Translations under genes and position numbers: made by a program
Notes under the pieces: model-generated
The model's database searches: none
Told to the model about the DNA's origin: nothing
Seen by the model: only the letters and a program-made list of their open reading frames with translations
NCBI GenBank assembly: GCA_004556545.1
Contig: SFGO01000081.1
Span: forward strand, 1 to 11,341
Origin: Clostridiales bacterium
Lineage (GTDB): Bacteria > Bacillota > Clostridia > Christensenellales > Aristaeellaceae
Direction: 5' to 3'
DNA: 11,341 nucleotides
Shown: positions 1-6,316 of the stretch, one piece after another
Layout of the letters: each line of letters begins with the position of its first letter
Position numbering within the stretch: position 1 is the first letter of the stretch

Positions 1-20
1 GCCAGCGGCACGGCGACTCC

Positions 21-160
21 GGGAAAAAGCCCTTTATTGCCCATTTTTGAAAGAGGGAGTTCGCAATGTCGCGCGCAGCACACTTGGACTGCCAACATGG
101 ACGTTCGTGCGCGCTCGTGCTCACTCTAATCCTCTTTCAAAAAGGGCAAGGCTTTTTCCC
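21..160. repeat. Interrupted inverted repeat (fold-back element)
   Basis: The arms 21-60 and 123-160 are complementary in three uninterrupted blocks: 21-31 with 150-160 (11 bp), 37-42 with 144-149 (6 bp) and 44-56 with 131-143 (13 bp). A further 4 bp (57-60 with 123-126) pairs past a small bulge. Only 5-nt (32-36) and 1-nt (43) bulges interrupt the main stem. The 62-nt loop can fold further: GCGCGC at 71-76 pairs with 109-114, and TTGG/CCAA at 84-95 makes a small hairpin. No protein is convincingly encoded here. The element could be a short palindromic mobile repeat, a structured RNA, or a processing signal downstream of the leftward operon. The pairing is seen directly; the role is unknown. 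Confidence 0.75.
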
Positions 161-304
161 TCCGCTGCCTATCGCCGCTCTGCTCCCCCGCAGTTGGCGG
201 TGGGCAGGCTTACCCCTTGCGGGGTGGAATGGTTTCCTGTTGGTTGGCTGATTTTGGAAGGTCATCGGCCAGCGGGTTCGGCGGGCGCGAGCCATGAGGC
301 CTGT

Positions 305-469
305 CGCCGAATGGCGGTCTGCACTCGCCAAGCGGCAGGGAGCCGCACCAGACCGGCGAGACGTGGCACCCGTTGTGCCACGGCGGTAAAACCCCGGCCA
401 AGCCGCATGTCCCCCGAGCACCCTGCGCGCCCACGGCGCGCAGTCCGGGGTAAGGGGTACTACCCCTTA
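305..469. other. Cluster of hairpins downstream of the exonuclease gene
   Basis: Five inverted repeats follow one another: 305-316 (CGCC/GGCG), a nested pair at 324-360 (CTCGCC/GGCGAG enclosing GCGGC/GCCGC at 332-346), 362-382 (CGTGGCAC/GTGCCACG, 5-nt loop), 423-443 (CTGCGCGC/GCGCGCAG, 5-nt loop) and 451-469 (9-bp arms around one base). The last contains the stop codon of the leftward exonuclease gene. A smaller stem is at 212-225. None is followed by a T-run on either strand, so these are not standard intrinsic terminators. The open frames across 1-466 lack a ribosome binding site or recognisable domain, and I see no gene. A structured RNA, a dispersed palindromic repeat or 3'-end protection of the operon mRNA are all possible. 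Confidence 0.55.
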
Positions 470-1450
470 GTCGAAGGGCATGTCGGAGGTGAGGGCGTCT
501 TGCAGATCGTCGAAATCGACGTTGACGTAGTCGCCCCGCTTGCGCTTGTGCTGGTATTGCAGCTCCTTCGTGTGAACGTAGGCCTTGGTCTGACGGTCGG
601 CGGGCTGAATGGTCAGCCGCATGCCCTTCTGGCCGTCGGGCAGGAGCGCGAAACGGGCCTGCACAAAGAGCGGGCCGTGATGCGCGCACTCGGCCAGGGC
701 CACAAAACGGCCCGTGGCCTGCGGAATCAGCTCCGTCTTAAGCTGGGCGGGCTGCTGGCAGGTGGGACAGCGGGGCGCGGTCAGCTTTTCGCTGGCAAGG
801 GCCTCCTTTACGGAAGGCACCGTTTCGGAAAAGCGCACCCGGGAGCGGCGCTCGCTGTGACCCAGCTTTCGGGCGTGTTCCTCGTATTGCAGCACCTTCT
901 CGGGATGGGGCAGCTTCTGCCAGACCAGAGCGGTGTAGTAAGCGTCGTCTTTGGCGTTGTGAAAGCTGCGGTCCTCGTCCGGGTTAATGCCCAGCGCCTC
1001 CATAGCCGCTTTCAGGGCGACCTGACCCTTTCGGCCGCTTTCGGCGGCGTAGAGCCGCTGCAGGTCGTACATCCGGGGCAGGGGCCGCCCAAATTTGAAG
1101 AAATCCGCATTCTGCTGTAAAACGCTGATGTCGTCGCCGCCCCAGGTCAGACATACGCAGTCGTCCCCGCACCAGTCCATGAATTGCTCCATGCCCTCGT
1201 TGAAGGCGGGTGCGTCGCAAAGAATTTCCTGCGTCAGCCCGGTCATGCGCTTGACCCGGGGATGGATGGTCAGATAGTGGGTGGGACAGATGGGAATGGA
1301 AATGGAATCGACGATCTGCATGGCCTCGTTCACCTTGGCCGCGCCGATCTGGATGACTTCGAATAGGAGCTTGCTGCCCACCTTTCGGTAGGCGGCGGAT
1401 GCGTAGCTGACGGGCTGATTCCATTCCAGATCCAATACAATGTAGTTCAT
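467..1450 (-). CDS. DEDDh-family 3'-5' exonuclease with C-terminal zinc-finger-like region
   Basis: The 327-residue protein begins with a DnaQ/RNase T-like exonuclease fold (about residues 1-180). Visible metal-binding motifs are D7-L-E9 near the N-terminus, D106/D107 in WGGDD, and H164 followed five residues later by D169 in SFHNAKDDA, the H-x4-D signature of the DEDDh class. Such enzymes remove nucleotides from 3' ends of DNA or RNA; the substrate cannot be told from sequence. The remaining 147 residues are unusual: C228-P-T-C231 and C255-A-H257-H258 look like a zinc-binding knuckle, followed by a basic stretch (HKRKRGD) and an acidic tail, suggesting a nucleic-acid-binding extension. GGAG lies 11 nt before the ATG. 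It is the last gene of a leftward operon, 42 bp after the flavoprotein gene, and its stop codon sits in a perfect hairpin. Confidence 0.88.
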   Translation of the reverse strand: MNYIVLDLEWNQPVSYASAAYRKVGSKLLFEVIQIGAAKVNEAMQIVDSISIPICPTHYLTIHPRVKRMTGLTQEILCDAPAFNEGMEQFMDWCGDDCVCLTWGGDDISVLQQNADFFKFGRPLPRMYDLQRLYAAESGRKGQVALKAAMEALGINPDEDRSFHNAKDDAYYTALVWQKLPHPEKVLQYEEHARKLGHSERRSRVRFSETVPSVKEALASEKLTAPRCPTCQQPAQLKTELIPQATGRFVALAECAHHGPLFVQARFALLPDGQKGMRLTIQPADRQTKAYVHTKELQYQHKRKRGDYVNVDFDDLQDALTSDMPFD

Positions 1451-1492
1451 GAGGGCTCAAACTCCAATTCTGTGGGTGTAGGGCAGCGCAGG

Positions 1493-2734
1493 TCAAAGGG
1501 CGTCCGGTTCTGCGGCGGAACGCCCGGCCAGGTGGCCGGTGGAAAAGGCGATTTGCAGGTTGAAGCCACCGGTCAGGGCGTCCACGTCCAAAAGCTCGCC
1601 TGCGATGTATAAACCGTGAATTTTCTTGCTTTCCATGGTGGCGGGGTTGATCTCCTTCACGCTGACGCCGCCCCGGGTGACCACCGCCTCGCTCAGGGGC
1701 CGGGTTCCGTCCACGGGAAGGGGCAGCTCCTTGCCAGCCTGCACCAGCCGGGTGCGCTGCTCTCGGGTGATCTCGCAGGCGGGCGTGTGAGCGGGAATGC
1801 CGCAGAGCGCGGGCATTTCTTCCGCCAGACTGGCCGGATACAGCGTGGTCAGAAGGGTGCGCAGCTGCCGCTTGCCGGAAGCGTCCAGCTCCCGCAGAAG
1901 CCGCGCGTCCAGCTGCTCGGCGGTCAGACCGGGCTTCAGATCCAATAGAAGCTGCACGTCCTCCGGGGCCAGCTCCGCCATGTGGGCGGACGCAGACAGC
2001 ACCAGCGGCCCGGAAATGCCGAAATGGGTGAAAAGCATCTCGCCCACATCGCTGTAAAGCACCTTTTTGCCCCGCTTCAGGGTCAGGCGAACGTTTTTCA
2101 GGCTCAAGCCCTGTAAGGCGGAAACCCACGCCGCGCCGCAGGTCAGCGCGATCAGGGAGGGCAGCGGCGGATAGACCGTGTGGCCCAGCTCCGCCATCCA
2201 GCGGAAGCCGTCGCCCGTGGAGCCGGTGGAAGGATAGCTCTGCCCGCCGGTGGCCACGATGACCCGGTTTGCGTCCAGCCGCGTTCCGTCTTCCAGTTCT
2301 GTGCCGCAGACGGCTTCGTTTTTCACGAAAATGTGGGAAACCTTCGTGTTCAGCCGGATGGAAACGCCCAGCCGCCGCAGTTCCTTTTCCAGCGCCCGGG
2401 TCACGTCGCTGGCCTTTTCGCTGACCGGGAACACCCGGTCGCCCCGCTCCACCTTTACCGGGCAGCCCAGCCGCTCCAGCAGGGCCATCATGTCCTCCGG
2501 CCCGAAGGCATTCAGGGCGCTGAAAAGAAAGCGGGGGTTCTTGACCACCTTGTTCAGAAAGGCGGCAGGATCGCAGGCGTTGGTCACGTTGCAGCGGCCC
2601 TTGCCGGTGATGTAAATTTTCTTGCCCAGTTTTTCATTGCCTTCCAGCAGCGTGACGGAAGACCCCGCCTCCGCTGCGCTCAGGGCTGCCGTCAGCCCCG
2701 CAGCGCCGCCGCCGATCACGATCACTTTATTCAT
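1493..2734 (-). CDS. HI0933/BaiN-family FAD-dependent oxidoreductase
   Basis: This 413-residue flavoprotein matches the HI0933 family (TIGR00275; related to BaiN and aminoacetone oxidase), whose members are usually about 400 residues. The N-terminal Rossmann motif GGGAAG (residues 8-13) is followed by E31 for the FAD ribose and by the family hallmark GKKIYITGKGRCNVTN (37-52). Further family motifs are VATGGQSYPSTGSTGDG, GEMLFTHFGISGP and, near the C-terminus, GLYIAGELLDVDALTGG. It is likely a cytoplasmic FAD enzyme; the physiological substrate of most family members is unknown, and a bile-acid role should not be assumed. Its ATG overlaps the stop of the upstream regulator gene (ATGAATAA, 8 bp), with no ribosome binding site of its own in view, so translation is probably coupled. 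Confidence 0.92.
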   Translation of the reverse strand: MNKVIVIGGGAAGLTAALSAAEAGSSVTLLEGNEKLGKKIYITGKGRCNVTNACDPAAFLNKVVKNPRFLFSALNAFGPEDMMALLERLGCPVKVERGDRVFPVSEKASDVTRALEKELRRLGVSIRLNTKVSHIFVKNEAVCGTELEDGTRLDANRVIVATGGQSYPSTGSTGDGFRWMAELGHTVYPPLPSLIALTCGAAWVSALQGLSLKNVRLTLKRGKKVLYSDVGEMLFTHFGISGPLVLSASAHMAELAPEDVQLLLDLKPGLTAEQLDARLLRELDASGKRQLRTLLTTLYPASLAEEMPALCGIPAHTPACEITREQRTRLVQAGKELPLPVDGTRPLSEAVVTRGGVSVKEINPATMESKKIHGLYIAGELLDVDALTGGFNLQIAFSTGHLAGRSAAEPDAL

Positions 2735-3593
2735 GCAGCTTGTCGATATAGACGCTGTGCGCGTTCCATATTCCCTCCAGACGCTTGAAATGCTCGCTGA
2801 GCTCCGTGCGGCGGCTCATGCCCAGAGACACGATCAGCGCGTTGATCAGCGAAAGCGGCGCGGCCAGACTGTCCACAAAGCCGGACATGTCCGTATGGGC
2901 GCACAGGCAGATGTCCGACTCCTCCCGCAGAGGGCTCATCACGCCGTCGGTCATGCCGATGACCTGCGCGCCGTGCTGGCGGGCGAAGCGCATGCATTCC
3001 AGCGTCCGGGCGGAATACCGGGGGAAGCTGATGCCGAACAGCACGTCGCCCTTCTGGATCCGGTCGATCTCTTCAAATACATCGCCGGTCAGGTTCTGCA
3101 CCAGCACGACTTCATCAAAAATCTGATGCAGATAATGGTACAGAAACATGGCCAGCGGCGCGGAAGACCGCAGGCCCATGATATACAGCCGCCGGGCGGA
3201 CAGAATGCATTCCACCGCCATATCGAAATCCTGCGGACGCAGCTCGTCCATGGTCTTGCGCAGGTTCTGCAGGTCGTTTTTCAGCACCGTGCTGACCACT
3301 TCCCGGCGGTCGGTCTCTTCCATCAGCCCTACCCGCTGCTCCGCCGTCAGCCGCTGGCGAACCATGGAGCGGAGCTTCTCCTGCATTTCCGGGTAGCCCT
3401 CGTAGCCCAGCGCCATGGCGAAGCGCACCACCGTGCTTTCGCTGACGCCGCACTGCTTGCCCAGCATCACGGCGGTCATGGACACCGCCTTTTCATAATG
3501 GCAGGAAATATATTCCGCAATGCGCTTCTGCCCCTTGCTCAGGGGCTTGCCGCTCATATTGAGCCGGGTGATCCATTCCTGTGGGTCGTGCAC
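2727..3593 (-). CDS. RpiR/MurR-family transcriptional regulator (HTH + SIS)
   Basis: The 288-residue protein has the standard two-domain layout. An N-terminal RpiR-type helix-turn-helix (about 15-80) contains the recognition segment CGVSESTVVRFAMALGY (48-64). A C-terminal SIS domain (about 125-260) contains GLRSSAP (140-146) and GISFPRYS (187-194), segments that bind phosphosugars in this family. RpiR proteins usually control sugar or amino-sugar catabolism, but no sugar genes are nearby, so its effector and targets cannot be named. Translation starts at GTG: an excellent AGAAGGAG site lies 8 nt upstream, in the 27-bp gap after surE. It overlaps the following flavoprotein gene by 8 bp and is the third gene of the operon. 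Autoregulation of the operon is possible but unproven. Confidence 0.93.
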   Translation of the reverse strand: MHDPQEWITRLNMSGKPLSKGQKRIAEYISCHYEKAVSMTAVMLGKQCGVSESTVVRFAMALGYEGYPEMQEKLRSMVRQRLTAEQRVGLMEETDRREVVSTVLKNDLQNLRKTMDELRPQDFDMAVECILSARRLYIMGLRSSAPLAMFLYHYLHQIFDEVVLVQNLTGDVFEEIDRIQKGDVLFGISFPRYSARTLECMRFARQHGAQVIGMTDGVMSPLREESDICLCAHTDMSGFVDSLAAPLSLINALIVSLGMSRRTELSEHFKRLEGIWNAHSVYIDKLHE

Positions 3594-3620
3594 TTGATCT
3601 TCTCCTTCTGCGTGGTCAGG

Positions 3621-4385
3621 TCAGCCCAGCAGACCCAGCCGGTCGAAATCCGCCTCGGGCTCGCTGCCCATGCCGCTCAGAAGCGTCAGGGTGGGGCGGC
3701 CCTGGTTCAGATACCATTCGTCGCAGCCCTCGGCGGGGGGATCCATCTCACAGCCCGCCTGAAGCCAGAAATAGGTGCCAGGCCGGTCAGCATAGCAGCG
3801 CTCGTAGCCGTCCCGGATCGTCGCCCGGGACAGGGGCGCATACACCGGCGCTCCCCAGCGGGCGCGGGGCAGATCAGGCACGTTGATGTTCAGCACCCGG
3901 AAGCCGTCCTGCGGCGCTTGGCAGTACTTTTCCGCCACGGCCAGCACCAGCTCCGCCGCATCCTGCACATGCGCGGGATCGGCCTTGTAATCAATGGAGG
4001 CCGCAATGGCCGGATAGCCCAGCAGCGCGCCTTCCCGGGCCGCGCCCACGGTGCCGCTGTAGTACGTGGCCAGTCCGGCGTTATAGCCGTTGTTGATGCC
4101 CGAGATCACGCCGTCCACCGACTCGGCGACCAGCCCGCCCAGAAACGCCAGACGGACGCAGTCCGCCGGGGTGCCGGTGATGGCGAAGCCCTCCGCGTTT
4201 TCCCAGTTCAGGGGATAATCCTTCACATACAGCGGGTCGGAAAGGGTGATGCGGTGGCTGGCGGCGCTCATCTGACCGCTGGGCGCGCACATACTGACCC
4301 GGTGGCCCCGCTTCAGCGCTGCTTCCATCAGCGCCATAATCCCTACCGAACCGATTCCGTCATCATTGACCAATAAAAAATGCAT
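3621..4385 (-). CDS. surE: 5'/3'-nucleotidase SurE
   Basis: This 254-residue protein is a typical-length SurE, a metal-dependent phosphatase that dephosphorylates nucleoside 5'- and 3'-monophosphates in the cytoplasm. The metal-binding residues are in place: D8 and D9 in LLVNDDG, S40 in MSAASHRITL (equivalent to the Ser of the SATGHSIT motif) and N98 in SGINNGYN. The family motif GTPADCVRLA (71-80) is also present. One variation is SHRIT in place of the usual GHSIT. The ATG is preceded by GAGGAGG with 6-7 nt spacing. It lies 23 bp after the small membrane protein gene and 27 bp before the RpiR gene, in a tight leftward operon. Identification is firm; a link between its nucleoside products and the BMP-type binding protein encoded upstream is only a guess. 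Confidence 0.95.
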   Translation of the reverse strand: MHFLLVNDDGIGSVGIMALMEAALKRGHRVSMCAPSGQMSAASHRITLSDPLYVKDYPLNWENAEGFAITGTPADCVRLAFLGGLVAESVDGVISGINNGYNAGLATYYSGTVGAAREGALLGYPAIAASIDYKADPAHVQDAAELVLAVAEKYCQAPQDGFRVLNINVPDLPRARWGAPVYAPLSRATIRDGYERCYADRPGTYFWLQAGCEMDPPAEGCDEWYLNQGRPTLTLLSGMGSEPEADFDRLGLLG

Positions 4386-4408
4386 GATTTTCCTCCTCAG
4401 CGTCAGCG

Positions 4409-4768
4409 TCAGCGCCGCGCGCCGCCGCTCAATGCGTCGATGGCCATCCGGGCGGCGTTAATCACCGCCGCCACGGCCAGCGCCCACCAGAAGCTCTGAA
4501 ACTGAACGCTGTTTTCCAAAAGAGCCGCCGCCGTCCATACCAGCCATGCGTCCACCGCTACATACAAAAGGCCCAGCGTACAGAAATTGACGACCTTCAA
4601 AAGCAGTCTCAGCAGGGGGCGGAGCAGCGTGTAAATCAATGCCAGCAGAAGTCCCAGCACAACGGCGTTGCTCATATCCACCGCCCGCACGCCGTCCATC
4701 AGCTCGGCGCACACGGGCACAGCCGCCGCCGTGACCAGAAAACGCAGGATTCCGCAGAACAATCCCAT
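4409..4768 (-). CDS. Small membrane protein, phage holin superfamily IV (PF04020/YvlD-like)
   Basis: The predicted 119-residue protein is almost entirely hydrophobic, with about four helices (roughly 3-22, 34-52, 56-80, 87-108). The segment LIYTLLRPLLRLLLKVVNFCTLG and the later FWWALAVAAVIN resemble the PF04020 pattern (NxLIRPLL...LTLG...FWxAL). Despite the family name, chromosomal members such as YvlD are not phage lysis proteins; their role is poorly known. I chose ATG at 4768 rather than the in-frame TTG at 4798. The promoter -10 at 4804-4809 would place the RNA start at about 4797, leaving the TTG without a leader, while AGAAAGGGAGG directly precedes the ATG. It is the first gene of the five-gene operon. 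There are no other phage genes nearby. Confidence 0.82.
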   Translation of the reverse strand: MGLFCGILRFLVTAAAVPVCAELMDGVRAVDMSNAVVLGLLLALIYTLLRPLLRLLLKVVNFCTLGLLYVAVDAWLVWTAAALLENSVQFQSFWWALAVAAVINAARMAIDALSGGARR

Positions 4769-4803
4769 CCCTCCCTTTCTGCAGGCAGAACCAACCAATT
4801 TTC

Positions 4804-4832
4804 ATTATAACACATTTCCCGCTTTCTGCATA
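4804..4832 (-). promoter_or_regulatory. Extended -10 promoter of the leftward operon
   Basis: On the minus strand a perfect TATAAT (4804-4809) is preceded by TG one base upstream, giving an extended -10. The -35 position (about 4827-4832, TATGCA, 17-bp spacing) is poor, which is common for extended -10 promoters. It lies about 36 bp before the chosen ATG of the holin-like gene and just after the terminators of the BMP gene. Confidence 0.7.
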
Positions 4833-4870
4833 CCCGGCGGAAGGGATCCGGCAGAAAACGTCCGGAATCG

Positions 4871-4900
4871 AAAAGGCCGCGCTGCCAAAGCAGAGCGGCC
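4871..4900 (-). terminator. Second terminator downstream of the BMP gene
   Basis: GGCCGC (4875-4880) pairs with GCGGCC (4895-4900), extended by CTG/CAG inside. On the minus strand it is followed by TTTT (complement of 4871-4874). It lies just beyond the main terminator and before the operon promoter, so it may act as a backup that insulates the operon from the BMP transcript. Confidence 0.65.
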
Positions 4901-4913
4901 CCATGGGCACAAC

Positions 4914-4941
4914 AAAAAGGAGGAGCCGAAGCTCCCCCTTT
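4914..4941 (-). terminator. Rho-independent terminator of the BMP gene
   Basis: On the minus strand an 8-bp GC-rich stem (4919-4926 with 4931-4938, one G-T pair) closes a TTCG tetraloop. AAA/TTT pairs extend the stem, and TTTTT (complement of 4914-4918) follows. It begins about 15 bp after the stop codon. Confidence 0.92.
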
Positions 4942-4956
4942 GGTTTAGCGCAGCGA

Positions 4957-6069
4957 TTATTCGTAGATGATGGTCACGTTTTCCAGACCAGCATTCACGA
5001 CTTCGTCGTTGTTCAGCGCGGCGTTGTCGATCACAACGGTGCCGTCCTTGATGGAGGCCAGCAGCGCTTCGTACTCTTCCACGGTGAACTTGGTCAGGGA
5101 CCAGGTCTCGGTGGGCAGGCCCACAGCGTCGTTGTTGGCGCCCAGGGTGGTAGCCACATCGCCGACTTCGGCCCAGCTATCAGAGTAGAACTTGTCGATA
5201 GCCCATTCGGTGGCGGAAACCAGGCCCTTCAGAGCGGAGGTCACGACGGTGTCGCTCTCGTAGCTCTGGTCAACGTCAACGCCGATCACGCTGGCATCGT
5301 TGGCGGAAGCCGCAGCAACGATGGAGGCGAACATGGAGCCGCCGCAGGCGAAGATGATCTCGGTGCCGTTCTCGTACCAGCCGCTGGCCATGGTCTGCAG
5401 TTCAGCAGAGGCCTGGAAGGAAGCGCCGTACTGCCAGGAGTACTTCAGCTCCACGGTGACGCCCATTTCCTTGGCAGCAGCGTTCACGCCCTGCGCGAAG
5501 CCGTAGCCGTAACGGCAGCAGGCAGGATTGGTGCCGCCGCCGCCGCCCATGAAGCCCAGCTTGGTGTAGCCTTCCTTCACCACGGCGTAGCCGGCCAGAT
5601 AACCGGACTGCTCCTCAGCGAAGGCGATAGGCGCAACGTTCTCCAGACCCAGCTGCCAGCCGTCGATGAAGACGAACTTCACATCGGTGAACTCAGCAGC
5701 GGCCTTGGCCAGAGCGGTGCCCTGCATGAAGCCGGCGCACACAACCACTTTGGCGCCGCCCTCGGCAGCAGCCTTCATGGCGTCGTAACGGTCGTCATCA
5801 GTGGCCTGATCGCCGTTGGCGGGCTGATAATACTTGTAGGACAGGCCGTGAGCGGCAGCATAGCCCTTCACGCCGTTCCAGGTGCCCTGGTTGAAGGACT
5901 TGTCCTTCAGCTGGCCCACGTCGGTGACGAAAGCGATTTCGTACTTGTTATCCGCGGAGGTCATGTTGTCTTCGATGTCATCAGGATTGACGGCTTCGGC
6001 GACGGCGCTGACCGCGACCAGAGACAGAACCATGGTCAGAGTCAAAAGCAGAGCCAGAAACTTTTTCAT
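4957..6069 (-). CDS. BMP-family (PnrA/Med-like) ABC transporter substrate-binding protein
   Basis: The 370-residue protein belongs to the BMP family, which delivers nucleosides in characterised cases (PnrA, BmpA-type) to ABC importers. Evidence is the N-terminal signature VTDVGQLKDKSFNQGTWNG (about 48-66), the GFMGGGGG hinge segment, the late motif IGVDVDQSYESD, and the VVTSALKG stretch. A signal peptide covers about residues 1-24 (KKFLALLLTLTMVLSL, then AVA before E). Unusually for a Gram-positive binding protein, there is no lipobox cysteine, so the mature protein would be released rather than lipid-anchored. I start at ATG 6069; the in-frame TTG 21 bp upstream lies inside the AAGGAGGA ribosome binding site (11 nt before this ATG). 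It is monocistronic, with a strong promoter and two terminators, so likely highly expressed. Partner permease and ATPase genes are absent from the window. Confidence 0.93.
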   Translation of the reverse strand: MKKFLALLLTLTMVLSLVAVSAVAEAVNPDDIEDNMTSADNKYEIAFVTDVGQLKDKSFNQGTWNGVKGYAAAHGLSYKYYQPANGDQATDDDRYDAMKAAAEGGAKVVVCAGFMQGTALAKAAAEFTDVKFVFIDGWQLGLENVAPIAFAEEQSGYLAGYAVVKEGYTKLGFMGGGGGTNPACCRYGYGFAQGVNAAAKEMGVTVELKYSWQYGASFQASAELQTMASGWYENGTEIIFACGGSMFASIVAAASANDASVIGVDVDQSYESDTVVTSALKGLVSATEWAIDKFYSDSWAEVGDVATTLGANNDAVGLPTETWSLTKFTVEEYEALLASIKDGTVVIDNAALNNDEVVNAGLENVTIIYE

Positions 6070-6124
6070 GGGTTTTTGTTCCTCCTTCAAGAATTACGTC
6101 CTTTGAACCAGGACTTTCCCTGTA

Positions 6125-6153
6125 AGTATAGCATGAGTGCCCTCGTTTTTCAA
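6125..6153 (-). promoter_or_regulatory. Promoter of the BMP gene
   Basis: On the minus strand TTGAAA (6148-6153) and TATACT (6125-6130) are separated by exactly 17 bp, with TG one base before the -10. The predicted start near 6118 gives a leader of about 50 nt, with only small possible stems (GTCCT/AGGAC) and no riboswitch that I recognise. Confidence 0.85.
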
Positions 6154-6316
6154 GCTATGGATTTGATTGTTCACGATTTATATGCATTCCTGTATACGCT
6201 TTTCCGGGGGAGAAAGCCCTTGGGATAAAATTTGAAAAAAAGGGCAGCGGACGGCGGGAACAAACTGGGCGGTTGTCTCGTCCTTTCAGTGGAACCCCAA
6301 TACGGAAAGGAGTCAC

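Noticed and set aside
137..421. 94-codon minus-strand frame in the gene-free region
   Set aside because: It has no ribosome binding site, an Arg/Pro-rich composition and crosses several inverted repeats; more likely repeat sequence than a gene.
47..1120. 357-codon plus-strand frame covering the left end and the exonuclease
   Set aside because: It runs antisense to clear DEDDh exonuclease motifs and through the hairpin region; no domain is visible.
2622..4376. 584-codon plus-strand frame
   Set aside because: It is antisense to the RpiR and SurE genes, both with intact family motifs.
4409..4768. Holin-superfamily gene as a sign of prophage
   Set aside because: PF04020-type proteins are common chromosomal membrane proteins and no lysin, structural or integrase gene is in the window.
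6070..6090. TTG start giving the BMP protein seven more residues
   Set aside because: The TTG lies in the AAGGAGGA ribosome binding site of the ATG at 6069, and the signal peptide begins naturally at MKKFL.
4903..6228. 441-codon plus-strand frame
   Set aside because: It is antisense to the BMP gene and crosses that gene's terminator and promoter.
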